This document shows positions 1 to 9,499 of a stretch of DNA of 64,000 bases, one piece after another. The DNA comes from Cladorhizidae sp. MBARI D1340-BT2 (Eukaryota > Porifera > Demospongiae > Poecilosclerida > Cladorhizidae). The stretch covers positions 15,064,816-15,128,815 of the forward strand of contig JAQNBH010000013.1 in the NCBI GenBank assembly GCA_028752905.1, given 5' to 3'. Under the pieces are notes generated by a model that made no database searches, was not told the DNA's origin, and worked only from the letters and a program-made list of their open reading frames with translations. Numbering within the stretch: position 1 is the stretch's first letter; each line of letters begins with the position of its first letter. The translations under genes and the position numbers were made by a program.

Positions 1-30
1 GAATGATAGGTTTCATTATGTGTTCTCTAT
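1..30. repeat. Partial monomer, end of C2 segment
   Basis: The window opens inside a monomer. These bases match the end of segment C2 of other copies (compare 912-941) and run directly into the D segment of U0. The array therefore continues to the left of the window. Confidence 0.9.
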
Positions 31-418
31 CTAGATATTTGCCCTAATTTGGTCTATAATATGTTTCTCATTTCCCCCCCAAAAATCTTGTTATTTTGCC
101 GTAAAGCTCATAACTTTTCTACACTTTACCTAAAAAAGATAATTTTTATATCACCGGATAGCCCTTCTAATTATCTGTCTTTTGTACGTGCCAAAATTTT
201 GAGTACTCTAAGTATTAGCAAGTTACGGTGATTTGAAGTGGTAAGGTTTGCGATCTTTCCTGGCGTTTTCCAGTTGCCAAAGCGGTGGCCTGCCAGTGAA
301 AAACCACTACATTTATTGATAATCTGTTGACATGTTGCAGATAAGGGCCTTCTCTATCAGTTGACAAAATCTGGGACTTTGGTCTTGTTAATTAGGGCAG
401 TTATGAATTGTACTCTTA
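31..418. repeat. D segment of the monomer (reference copy U0), 388 bp
   Basis: This is the part of the monomer without a visible internal repeat. It opens with CTAGATATTT (CTTGATATTT in some copies), then GGTCTATAATATG, then the C7A5 tract whose length varies between copies. It next carries most of the sites that define monomer types, including two adjacent perfect palindromes at 192-201 and 201-208. A relatively GC-rich stretch lies at about 250-300. A nine-base direct repeat, CTGTTGACA and CAGTTGACA with one mismatch, flanks the GATAAGGGCC region. A reading frame of about 56-60 codons crosses it but is not a credible gene. The origin of the segment is unknown; it could be a captured insertion or further subrepeats diverged beyond recognition. 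Confidence 0.85.
192..208. other. Two abutting perfect palindromes in the D segment
   Basis: CAAAATTTTG (192-201) and GAGTACTC (201-208) are perfect palindromes sharing one base. They recur in almost every monomer at the same place; the U4 copy has AAACTTTTG instead. Whether they form structure or bind a protein cannot be told from the sequence. Confidence 0.6.
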
Positions 419-592
419 CTTGATGCTAAACATGTTAGCTTCGTAGATTATCCACACTTCACTGAATAGACTTGATGTATAGCTATTAAGATAGGACTCT
501 CTAAGTGCTCTCTCTTGATACCAAACATCCATATATTCTGCACACTTCACTGTAATGGACTTGCAAGATAGGTATCTCTCAGTGTTCTCTAT
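419..592. repeat. A subrepeat of the monomer (halves A1 and A2), 174 bp
   Basis: First of three related internal repeats in reference copy U0. Half A1 (419-513, 95 bp) opens CTTGATGCTAAACATG and half A2 (514-592, 79 bp) opens CTTGATACCAAACATCC. Both contain CACACTTCACTG (453-464 and 541-552, 88 bp apart) and end near GTGCTCTCT or GTGTTCTCT. A1 holds an inverted repeat, GCTAA-5-TTAGC, at 425-439. Confidence 0.88.
425..439. other. Short inverted repeat in A1
   Basis: GCTAA and TTAGC form five-base arms around ACATG. The same dyad recurs in B1; C1 has an AACAGG form that keeps the arms. It is present in all monomers, so the window has a very large number of copies. Confidence 0.55.
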
Positions 593-756
593 CTTGAGCT
601 AAACATGTTAGCTTCATAGATTCTCCACACTTCACTGAATAGACTTGATATATAGCTCTAAAGGTAGGCCTCTCTCTGTTCTCTCTCTTGATACCAAACA
701 TCCGTATATTCTGCATACATAGAATCACAAGATAGGTTTCTCTACGTGTTCTCAAT
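593..756. repeat. B subrepeat of the monomer (halves B1 and B2), 164 bp
   Basis: Second internal repeat in U0. B1 (593-686, 94 bp) opens CTTGAGCTAAACATG and carries CACACTTCACTG at 626-637. B2 (687-756, 70 bp) opens CTTGATACCAAACATCC but lacks the CACACTTCACTGTAATGG core; a short CATACATAGAATCAC stretch stands in its place, which explains why B2 is the shortest half. The end of B1 is a pyrimidine-rich tract of CT dinucleotides on the plus strand. Confidence 0.86.
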
Positions 757-941
757 CTTGATGCTAAACAGGTTAGCTTCAGAGATTCTCCACACTTCAC
801 TGTATAAACTTGATATATAGCTATTAAGATAGGTCTCTCCCTGTGCTCTCTGTTGATATCAAATATCCATAATATTCTGCACACTTCACTGTAATGGACT
901 TGATATGATTCGAATGATAGGTTTCATTATGTGTTCTCTAT
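757..941. repeat. C subrepeat of the monomer (halves C1 and C2), 185 bp
   Basis: Third internal repeat in U0. C1 (757-851, 95 bp) opens CTTGATGCTAAACAGG with CACACTTCACTG at 791-802. C2 (852-941, 90 bp) opens GTTGATATCAAA with the same core at 880-891, and ends with TGATTCGAATGATAGG and GTGTTCTCTAT. The 167-bp duplication seen at 17 other places starts inside C1 at the base equivalent to 801 here and takes in all of C2. In this copy C carries more private changes (745, 754, 782, 864, counting the last bases of B2) than is usual for the array. Confidence 0.86.
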
Positions 942-3700
942 CTTGATATTTGACCTAATTTGGTCTATAATATGTTTCTCATTTCCCCCCCAAAAATCTT
1001 GTTATTTTGCCGTAAAGCTCATAACGTTTCTACACTTTACCCAAAAAAGATAATTTTTATATCACATGATAGGCCTTCTAATTATCTGTCTTTTGTACGT
1101 GCCAAAATTTTGAGTACTCTAAGTATTAGCAAGTTATGGTGATTTGAAGTGGTAAGGTTTGCGATCTTTCCTGGCGTTTTCCAGTTGCCAAAGCGGTGGC
1201 CTGCCAGTGAAAAACCACTACATTTATTGATAATCTGTTGACATGTTGCAGATAAGGGCCTTCTCTATCAGTTGACAAAATCTGGGACTTTGGTCTTGTT
1301 AATTAGGGCAGTTATGAATTGTACTCTTACTTGATGCTAAACATGTTAGCTTCGTAGATTATCCACACTTCACTGAATAGACTTGATGTATAGCTATTAA
1401 GATAGGACTCTCTAAGTGCTCTCTCTTGATACCAAACATCCATATATTCTGCACACTTCACTGTAATGGACTTGCAAGATAGGTATCTCTCAGTGTTCTC
1501 TATCTTGAGCTAAATATGTTAGCTTCATAGATTCTCCACACTTCACTGAATAGACTTGATATATAGCTCTAAAGGTAGGCCTCTCTCTGTTCTCTCTCTT
1601 GATACCAAACATCCGTATATTCTGCATACATAGAATCACAAGATAGGTTTCTCTATGTGTTCTCTATCTTGATGCTAAACAGGTTAGCTTCATAGATTCT
1701 CCACACTTCACTGTATAAACTTGATATATAGCTATTAAGATAGGTCTCTCCCTGTGCTCTCTGTTGATATCAAACATCCATAATATTCTGCAAACTTCAC
1801 TGTAATGGACTTGATATGATTCGAATGATAGGTTTCATTATGTGTTCTCTATCTAGATATTTGCCCTAATTTGGTCTATAATATGTTTCTCATTTCCCCC
1901 CCAAAAATCTTGTTATTTTGCCGTAAAGCTCATAACTTTTCTACACTTTACCTAAAAAAGATAATTTTTATATCACCGGATAGCCCTTCTAATTATCTGT
2001 CTTTTGTACGTGCCAAAATTTTGAGTACTCTAAGTATTAGCAAGTTACGGTGATTTGAAGTGGTAAGGTTTGCGATCTTTCCTGGCGTTTTCCAGTTGCC
2101 AAAGCGGTGGCCTGCCAGTGAAAAACCACTACATTTATTGATAATCTGTTGACATGTTGCAGATAAGGGCCTTCTCTATCAGTTGACAAAATCTGGGACT
2201 TTGGTCTTGTTAATTAGGGCAGTTATGAATTGTACTCTTACTTGATGCTAAACATGTTAGCTTCGTAGATTATCCACACTTCACTGAATAGACTTGATGT
2301 ATAGCTATTAAGATAGGACTCTCTAAGTGCTCTCTCTTGATACCAAACATCCATATATTCTGCACACTTCACTGTAATGGATTTGCAAGATAGGTATCTC
2401 TCAGTGTTCTCTATCTTGAGCTAAACATGTTAGCTTCATAGATTCTCCACACTTCACTGAATAGACTTGATATATAGCTCTAAAGGTAGGCCTCTCTCTG
2501 TTCTCTCTCTTGATACCAAACATCCGTATATTCTGCATACATAGAATCACAAGATAGGTTTCTCTATGTGTTCTCTATCTTGATGCTAAACAGGTTAGCT
2601 TCATAGATTCTCCACACTTCACTGTATAAACTTGATATATAGCTATTAAGATAGGTCTCTCCCTGTGCTCTCTGTTGATATCAAACATCCATAATATTCT
2701 GCACACTTCACTGTAATGGACTTGATATGATTCGAATGATAGGTTTCATTATGTGTTCTCTATCTTGATATTTGCCCTAATTTGGTCTATAATATGTTTC
2801 TCATTTCCCCCCCCAAAATCTTGTTATTTTGCCGTAAAGCTCATAACTTTTCTACACTTTACCCAAAAAAGATAATTTTTATATCACCGGATAGCCCTTC
2901 TAATTATCTGTCTTTTGTACGTGCCAAAATTTTGAGTACTCTAAGTATTAGCAAGGTATGGTGATTTGAAGTGGTAAGGTTTGCGTTCTTTCCTGGCGTT
3001 TTCCAGTTGCCAAAGCGGTGGCCTGCCAGTGAAAAACCACTACATTTATTGATAATCTGTTGACATGTTGCAGATAAGGGCCTTCTCTATCAGTTGACAA
3101 AATCTGGGACTTTGGTCTTGTTAATTAGGGCAGTTATGAATTGTACTCTTACTTGATGCTAAACATGTTAGCTTCGTAGATTATCCACACTTCACTGAAT
3201 AGACTTGATGTATAGCTATTAAGATAGGACTCTCTAAGTGCTCTCTCTTGATACCAAACATCCATATATTCTGCACACTTCACTGTAATGGACTTGCAAG
3301 ATAGGTATCTCTCAGTGTTCTCTATCTTGAGCTAAACATGTTAGCTTCATAGATTCTCCACACTTCACTGAATAGACTTGATATATAGCTCTAAAGGTAG
3401 GCCTCTCTCTGTTCTCTCTCTTGATACCAAACATCCGTATATTCTGCATACATAGAATCACAAGATAGGTTTCTCTATGTGTTCTCTATCTTGATGCTAA
3501 ACAGGTTAGCTTCATAGATTCTCCACACTTCACTGTATAAACTTGATATATAGCTATTAAGATAGGTCTCTCCCTGTGCTCTCTGTTGATATCAAACATC
3601 CATAATATTCTGCACACTTCACTGTAATGGACTTGATATGATTCGAATGATAGGTTTCATTATGTGTTCTCTATCTAGATATTTGCCCTAATTTGGTCTA

Positions 3701-3867
3701 TGTATAAACTTGATATATAGCTATTAAGATAGGTCTCTCCCTGTGCTCTCTGTTGATATCAAACATCCATAATATTCTGCACACTTCACTGTAATGGACT
3801 TGATATGATTCGAATGATAGGTTTCATTATGTGTTCTCTATCTAGATATTTGCCCTAATTTGGTCTA
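3701..3867. repeat. 167-bp tandem duplication no. 1 (second copy)
   Basis: This stretch repeats 3534-3700. It starts TGTATAAACTTG and ends TTTGGTCTA. The join GGTCTA/TGTATAAAC is the hallmark; in a plain monomer GGTCTA is followed by TAATATG. It separates R monomer U3 from P monomer U4. Confidence 0.93.
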
Positions 3868-6800
3868 TAATATGTTTCTCATTTCCCCCCCAAAAATCTT
3901 GTTATTTTGCCGTAAAGCTCATAACTTTTCTACACTTTACCTAAAAAAGATAATTTTTATATCACCGGATAGCCCTTCTAATTATCTGTCTTTTGTACGT
4001 GCCAAACTTTTGAGTACTCTAAGTATTAGCAAGTTATGGTGATTTGAAGTGGTAAGGTTTGCGATCTTTCCTGGCGTTTTCCAGTTGCCAAAGCGGTGGC
4101 CTGCCAGTGAAAAACCACTACATTTATTGATAATCTGTTGACATGTTGCAGATAAGGGCCTTCTCTATCAGTTGACAAAATCTGGGACTTTGGTCTTGTT
4201 AATTAGGGCAGTTATGAATTGTACTCTTACTTGATGCTAAACATGTTAGCTTCGTAGATTATCCACACTTCACTGAATAGACTTGATGTATAGCTATTAA
4301 GATAGGACTCTCTAAGTGCTCTCTCTTGATACCAAACATCCATATATTCTGCACACTTCACTGTAATGGACTTGCAAGATAGGTATCTCTCAGTGTTCTC
4401 TATCTTGAGCTAAACATGTTAGCTTCATAGATTCTCCACACTTCACTGAATAGACTTGATATATAGCTCTAAAGGTAGGCCTCTCTCTGTTCTCTCTCTT
4501 GATACCAAACATCCGTATATTCTGCATACATAGAATCACAAGATAGGTTTCTCTATGTGTTCTCTATCTTGATGCTAAACAGGTTAGCTTCATAGATTCT
4601 CCACACTTCACTGTATAAACTTGATATATAGCTATTAAGATAGGTCTCTCCCTGTGCTCTCTGTTGATATCAAACATCCATAATATTCTGCACACTTCAC
4701 TGTAATGGACTTGATATGATTCGAATGATAGGTTTCATTATGTGTTCTCTATCTAGATATTTGCCCTAATTTGGTCTATAATATGTTTCTCATTTCCCCC
4801 CCAAAAAATCTTGTTATTTTGCCGTAAAGCTCATAACTTTTCTACACTTTACCTAAAAAAGATAATTTTTATATCACCGGATAGCCCTTCTAATTATCTG
4901 TCTTTTGTACGTGCCAAAATTTTGAGTACTCTAAGTATTAGCAAGTTATAGTGATTTGAAGTGGTAAGGTTTGCGATCTTTCCTGGCGTTTTCCAGTTGC
5001 CAAAGCGGTGGCCTGCCAGTGAAAAACCACTACATTTATTGATAATCTGTTGACATGTTGCAGATAAGGGCCTTCTCTATCAGTTGACAAAATCTGGGAC
5101 TTTGGTCTTGTTAATTAGGGCAGTTATGAATTGTACTCTTACTTGATGCTAAACATGTTAGCTTCGTAGATTATCCACACTTCACTGAATAGACTTGATG
5201 TATAGCTATTAAGATAGGACTCTCTAAGTGCTCTCTCTTGATACCAAACATCCATATATTCTGCACACTTCACTGTAATGGACTTGCAAGATAGGTATCT
5301 CTCAGTGTTCTCTATCTTGAGCTAAACATGTTAGCTTCATAGATTCTCCACACTTCACTGAATAGACTTGATATATAGCTCTAAAGGTAGGCCTCTCTCT
5401 GTTCTCTCTCTTGATACCAAACATCCGTATATTCTGCATACATAGAATCACAAGATAGGTTTCTCTATGTGTTCTCTATCTTGATGCTAAACAGGTTAGC
5501 TTCATAGATTCTCCACACTTCACTGTATAAACTTGATATATAGCTATTAAGATAGGTCTCTCCCTGTGCTCTCTGTTGATATCAAACATCCATAATATTC
5601 TGCACACTTCACTGTAATGGACTTGATATGATTCGAATGATAGGTTTCATTATGTGTTCTCTATCTAGATATTTGCCCTAATTTGGTCTATAATATGTTT
5701 CTCATTTCCCCCCCAAAAAATCTTGTTATTTTGCCGTAAAGCTCATAACTTTTCTACACTTTACCTAAAAAAGATAATTTTTATATCACCGGATAGCCCT
5801 TCTAATTATCTGTCTTTTGTACGTGCCAAAATTTTGAGTACTCTAAGTATTAGCAAGGTATGGTGATTTGAAGTGGTAAGGTTTGCGATCTTTCCTGGCG
5901 TTTTTCAGTTGCCAAAGCGGTGGCCTGCCAGTGAAAAACCACTACATTTATTGATAATCTGTTGACATGTTGCAGATAAGGGCCTTCTCTATCAGTTGAC
6001 AAAATCTGGGACTTTGGTCTTGTTAATTAGGGCAGTTATGAATTGTACTCTTACTTGATGCTAAACATGTTAGCTTCGTAGATTATCCACACTTCACTGA
6101 ATAGACTTGATGTATAGCTATTAAGATAGGACTCTCTAAGTGCTCTCTCTTGATACCAAACATCCATATATTCTGCACACTTCACTGTAATGGACTTGCA
6201 AGATAGGTATCTCTCAGTGTTCTCTATCTTGAGCTAAACATGTTAGCTTCATAGATTCTCCACACTTCACTGAATAGACTTGATATATAGCTCTAAAGGT
6301 AGGCCTCTCTCTGTTCTCTCTCTTGATACCAAACATCCGTATATTCTGCATACATAGAATCACAAGATAGGTTTCTCTATGTGTTCTCTATCTTGATGCT
6401 AAACAGGTTAGCTTCATAGATTCTCCACACTTCACTGTATAAACTTGATATATAGCTATTAAGATAGGTCTCTCCCTGTGCTCTCTGTTGATATCAAACA
6501 TCCATAATATTCTGCACACTTCACTGTAATGGACTTGATATGATTCGAATGATAGGTTTCATTATGTGTTCTCTATCTAGATATTTGCCCTAATTTGGTC
6601 TATAATATGTTTCTCATTTCCCCCCCAAAAATCTTGTTATTTTGCCGTAAAGCTCATAACTTTTCTACACTTTACCCAAAAAAGATAATTTTTATATCAC
6701 CGGATAGCCCTTCTAATTATCTGTCTTTTGTACGTGCCAAAATTTTGAGTACTCTAAGTATTAGCAAGGTATGGTGATTTGAAGTGGTAAGGTTTGCGAT

Positions 6801-9473
6801 CTTTCCTGGCGTTTTCCAGTTGCCAAAGCGGTGGCCTGCCAGTGAAAAACCACTACATTTATTGATAATCTGTTGACATGTTGCAGATAAGGGCCTTCTC
6901 TATCAGTTGACAAAATCTGGGACTTTGGTCTTGTTAATTAGGGCAGTTATGAATTGTACTCTTACTTGATGCTAAACATGTTAGCTTCGTAGATTATCCA
7001 CACTTCACTGAATAGACTTGATGTATAGCTATTAAGATAGGACTCTCTAAGTGCTCTCTCTTGCCAAACATCCATATATTCTGCACACTTCACTGTAATG
7101 GACTTGCAAGATAGGTATCTCTCAGTGTTCTCTATCTTGAGCTAAACATGTTAGCTTCATAGATTCTCCACACTTCACTGAATAGACTTGATATATAGCT
7201 CTAAAGGTAGGCCTCTCTCTGTTCTCTCTCTTGATACCAAACATCCGTATATTCTGCATACATAGAATCACAAGATAGGTTTCTCTATGTGTTCTCTATC
7301 TTGATGCTAAACAGGTTAGCTTCATAGATTCTCCACACTTCACTGTATAAACTTGATATATAGCTATTAAGATAGGTCTCTCCCTGTGCTCTCTGTTGAT
7401 ATCAAACATCCATAATATTCTGCACACTTCACTGTAATGGACTTGATATGATTCGAATGATAGGTTTCATTATGTGTTCTCTATCTTGATATTTGCCCTA
7501 ATTTGGTCTATAATATGTTTCTCATTTCCCCCCCAAAAATCTTGTTATTTTGCCGTAAAGCTCATAACTTTTCTACACTTTACCCAAAAAAGATAATTTT
7601 TATATCACCGGATAGCCCTTCTAATTATCTGTCTTTTGTACGTGCCAAAATTTTGAGTACTCTAAGTATTAGCAAGGTATGGTGATTTGAAGTGGTAAGG
7701 TTTGCGATCTTTCCTGGCGTTTTCCAGTTGCCAAAGCGGTGGCCTGCCAGTGAAAAACCACTACATTTATTGATAATCTGTTGACATGTTGCAGATAAGG
7801 GCCTTCTCTATCAGTTGACAAAATCTGGGACTTTGGTCTTGTTAATTAGGGCAGTTATGAATTGTACTCTTACTTGATGCTAAACATGTTAGCTTCGTAG
7901 ATTATCCACACTTCACTGAATAGACTTGATGTATAGCTATTAAGATAGGACTCTCTAAGTGCTCTCTCTTGATACCAAACATCCATATATTCTGCACACT
8001 TCACTGTAATGGACTTGCAAGATAGGTATCTCTCAGTGTTCTCTATCTTGAGCTAAACATGTTAGCTTCATAGATTCTCCACACTTCACTGAATAGACTT
8101 GATATATAGCTCTAAAGGTAGGCCTCTCTCTGTTCTCTCTCTTGATACCAAACATCCGTATATTCTGCATACATAGAATCACAAGATAGGTTTCTCTATG
8201 TGTTCTCTATCTTGATGCTAAACAGGTTAGCTTCATAGATTCTCCACACTTCACTGTATAAACTTGATATATAGCTATTAAGATAGGTCTCTCCCTGTGC
8301 TCTCTGTTGATATCAAACATCCATAATATTCTGCACACTTCACTGTAATGGACTTGATATGATTCGAATGATAGGTTTCATTATGTGTTCTCTATCTAGA
8401 TATTTGCCCTAATTTGGTCTATAATATGTTTCTCATTTCCCCCCCAAAAATCTTGTTATTTTGCCGTAAAGCTCATAACTTTTCTACACTTTACCTAAAA
8501 AAGATAATTTTTATATCACCGGATAGCCCTTCTAATTATCTGTCTTTTGTACGTGCCAAAATTTTGAGTACTCTAAGTATTAGCAAGTTATGGTGATTTG
8601 AAGTGGTAAGGTTTGCGATCTTTCCTGGCGTTTTCCAGTTGCCAAAGCGGTGGCCTGCCAGTGAAAAACCACTACATTTATTGATAATCTGTTGACATGT
8701 TGCAGATAAGGGCCTTCTCTATCAGTTGACAAAATCTGGGACTTTGGTCTTGTTAATTAGGGCAGTTATGAATTGTACTCTTACTTGATGCTAAACATGT
8801 TAGCTTCGTAGATTATCCACACTTCACTGAATAGACTTGATGTATAGCTATTAAGATAGGACTCTCTAAGTGCTCTCTCTTGATACCAAACATCCATATA
8901 TTCTGCACACTTCACTGTAATGGACTTGCAAGATAGGTATCTCTCAGTGTTCTCTATCTTGAGCTAAACATGTTAGCTTCATAGATTCTCCACACTTCAC
9001 TGAATAGACTTGATATATAGCTCTAAAGGTAGGCCTCTCTCTGTTCTCTCTCTTGATACCAAACATCCGTATATTCTGCATACATAGAATCACAAGATAG
9101 GTTTCTCTATGTGTTCTCTATCTTGATGCTAAACAGGTTAGCTTCATAGATTCTCCACACTTCACTGTATAAACTTGATATATAGCTATTAAGATAGGTC
9201 TCTCCCTGTGCTCTCTGTTGATATCAAACATCCATAATATTCTGCACACTTCACTGTAATGGACTTGATATGATTCGAATGATAGGTTTCATTATGTGTT
9301 CTCTATCTAGATATTTGCCCTAATTTGGTCTATGTATAAACTTGATATATAGCTATTAAGATAGGTCTCTCCCTGTGCTCTCTGTTGATATCAAACATCC
9401 ATAATATTCTGCACACTTCACTGTAATGGACTTGATATGATTCGAATGATAGGTTTCATTATGTGTTCTCTAT
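3842..9473. repeat. Array block 2: monomers U4-U9 (P P P/R R R P*)
   Basis: Six monomers starting at 3842, 4753, 5665, 6577, 7485 and 8396. U5 and U6 both have a C7A6 tract, one base longer than usual, and so look like neighbours derived from one another. U6 is a hybrid, P-like at its start (ACCTAAAA) and R-like further on (CAAGGTATGG). U7 has a three-base deletion in A2, at about 7063 (TTGCCAAAC). This is the only block where the monomer before the duplication is P type. Confidence 0.83.
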
Positions 9474-9499
9474 CTAGATATTTGCCCTAATTTGGTCTA
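9333..9499. repeat. 167-bp tandem duplication no. 2 (second copy)
   Basis: Repeats the preceding 167 bases with the GGTCTA/TGTATAAAC join. It lies between two P monomers (U9 and U10), the only such case among undoubted P types. Confidence 0.93.

Larger units (their letters stand above)
31..3841. repeat. Array block 1: monomers U0-U3 (P S P R*)
   Basis: Four monomers starting at 31, 942, 1853 and 2764; the last is followed by the first 167-bp duplication. U0 and U2 are a distinctive P subtype with CAAGTTACGG instead of CAAGTTATGG. U1 between them is S type (AACGTTTC, CACATGATAGG). U3 is R type with a C8A4 tract and a private GCGTTC (change at 2986). The length would be exactly 4 x 911 + 167, as observed. 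Confidence 0.85.

Noticed and set aside
41..50. GCCCTAATTT as a telomere-like motif
   Set aside because: Only one CCCTAA-like unit occurs per monomer and it is not in tandem, so it is not an interstitial telomere repeat.
54..60. TATAATA and TATAAAC as promoter TATA boxes driving satellite transcription
   Set aside because: Such AT-rich words are expected by chance in this base composition, and no other promoter element or transcript unit is visible. They happen to sit at the duplication breakpoints, which is a simpler reason for noticing them.
49..231. A reading frame of about 60 codons recurring in nearly every monomer, with a 70-codon variant where the C-tract is longer
   Set aside because: It starts at TTG (the 70-codon form at GTG); from the first ATG at 61 only about 56 codons remain. 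It recurs only because the satellite recurs. It is broken or shifted wherever the C/A tract changes length (U5, U6, U11, U37, U40, U48), with no sign of selection for the frame, and no recognisable protein.
579..884. A 101-codon reading frame on the minus strand in U0
   Set aside because: It lies across the A-B-C subrepeats, its protein is internally repetitive for that reason, and the frame is not open at this length in the other 66 monomers. It is open here by chance private changes.
907..923. CENP-B box-like sequence around TTCGAATGATAGG in C2
   Set aside because: Against the core NTTCGNNNNANNCGGGN, TTCG and the central A match but only one of the CGGG bases does, giving 6 of 9. That is too weak for an AT-rich repeat.
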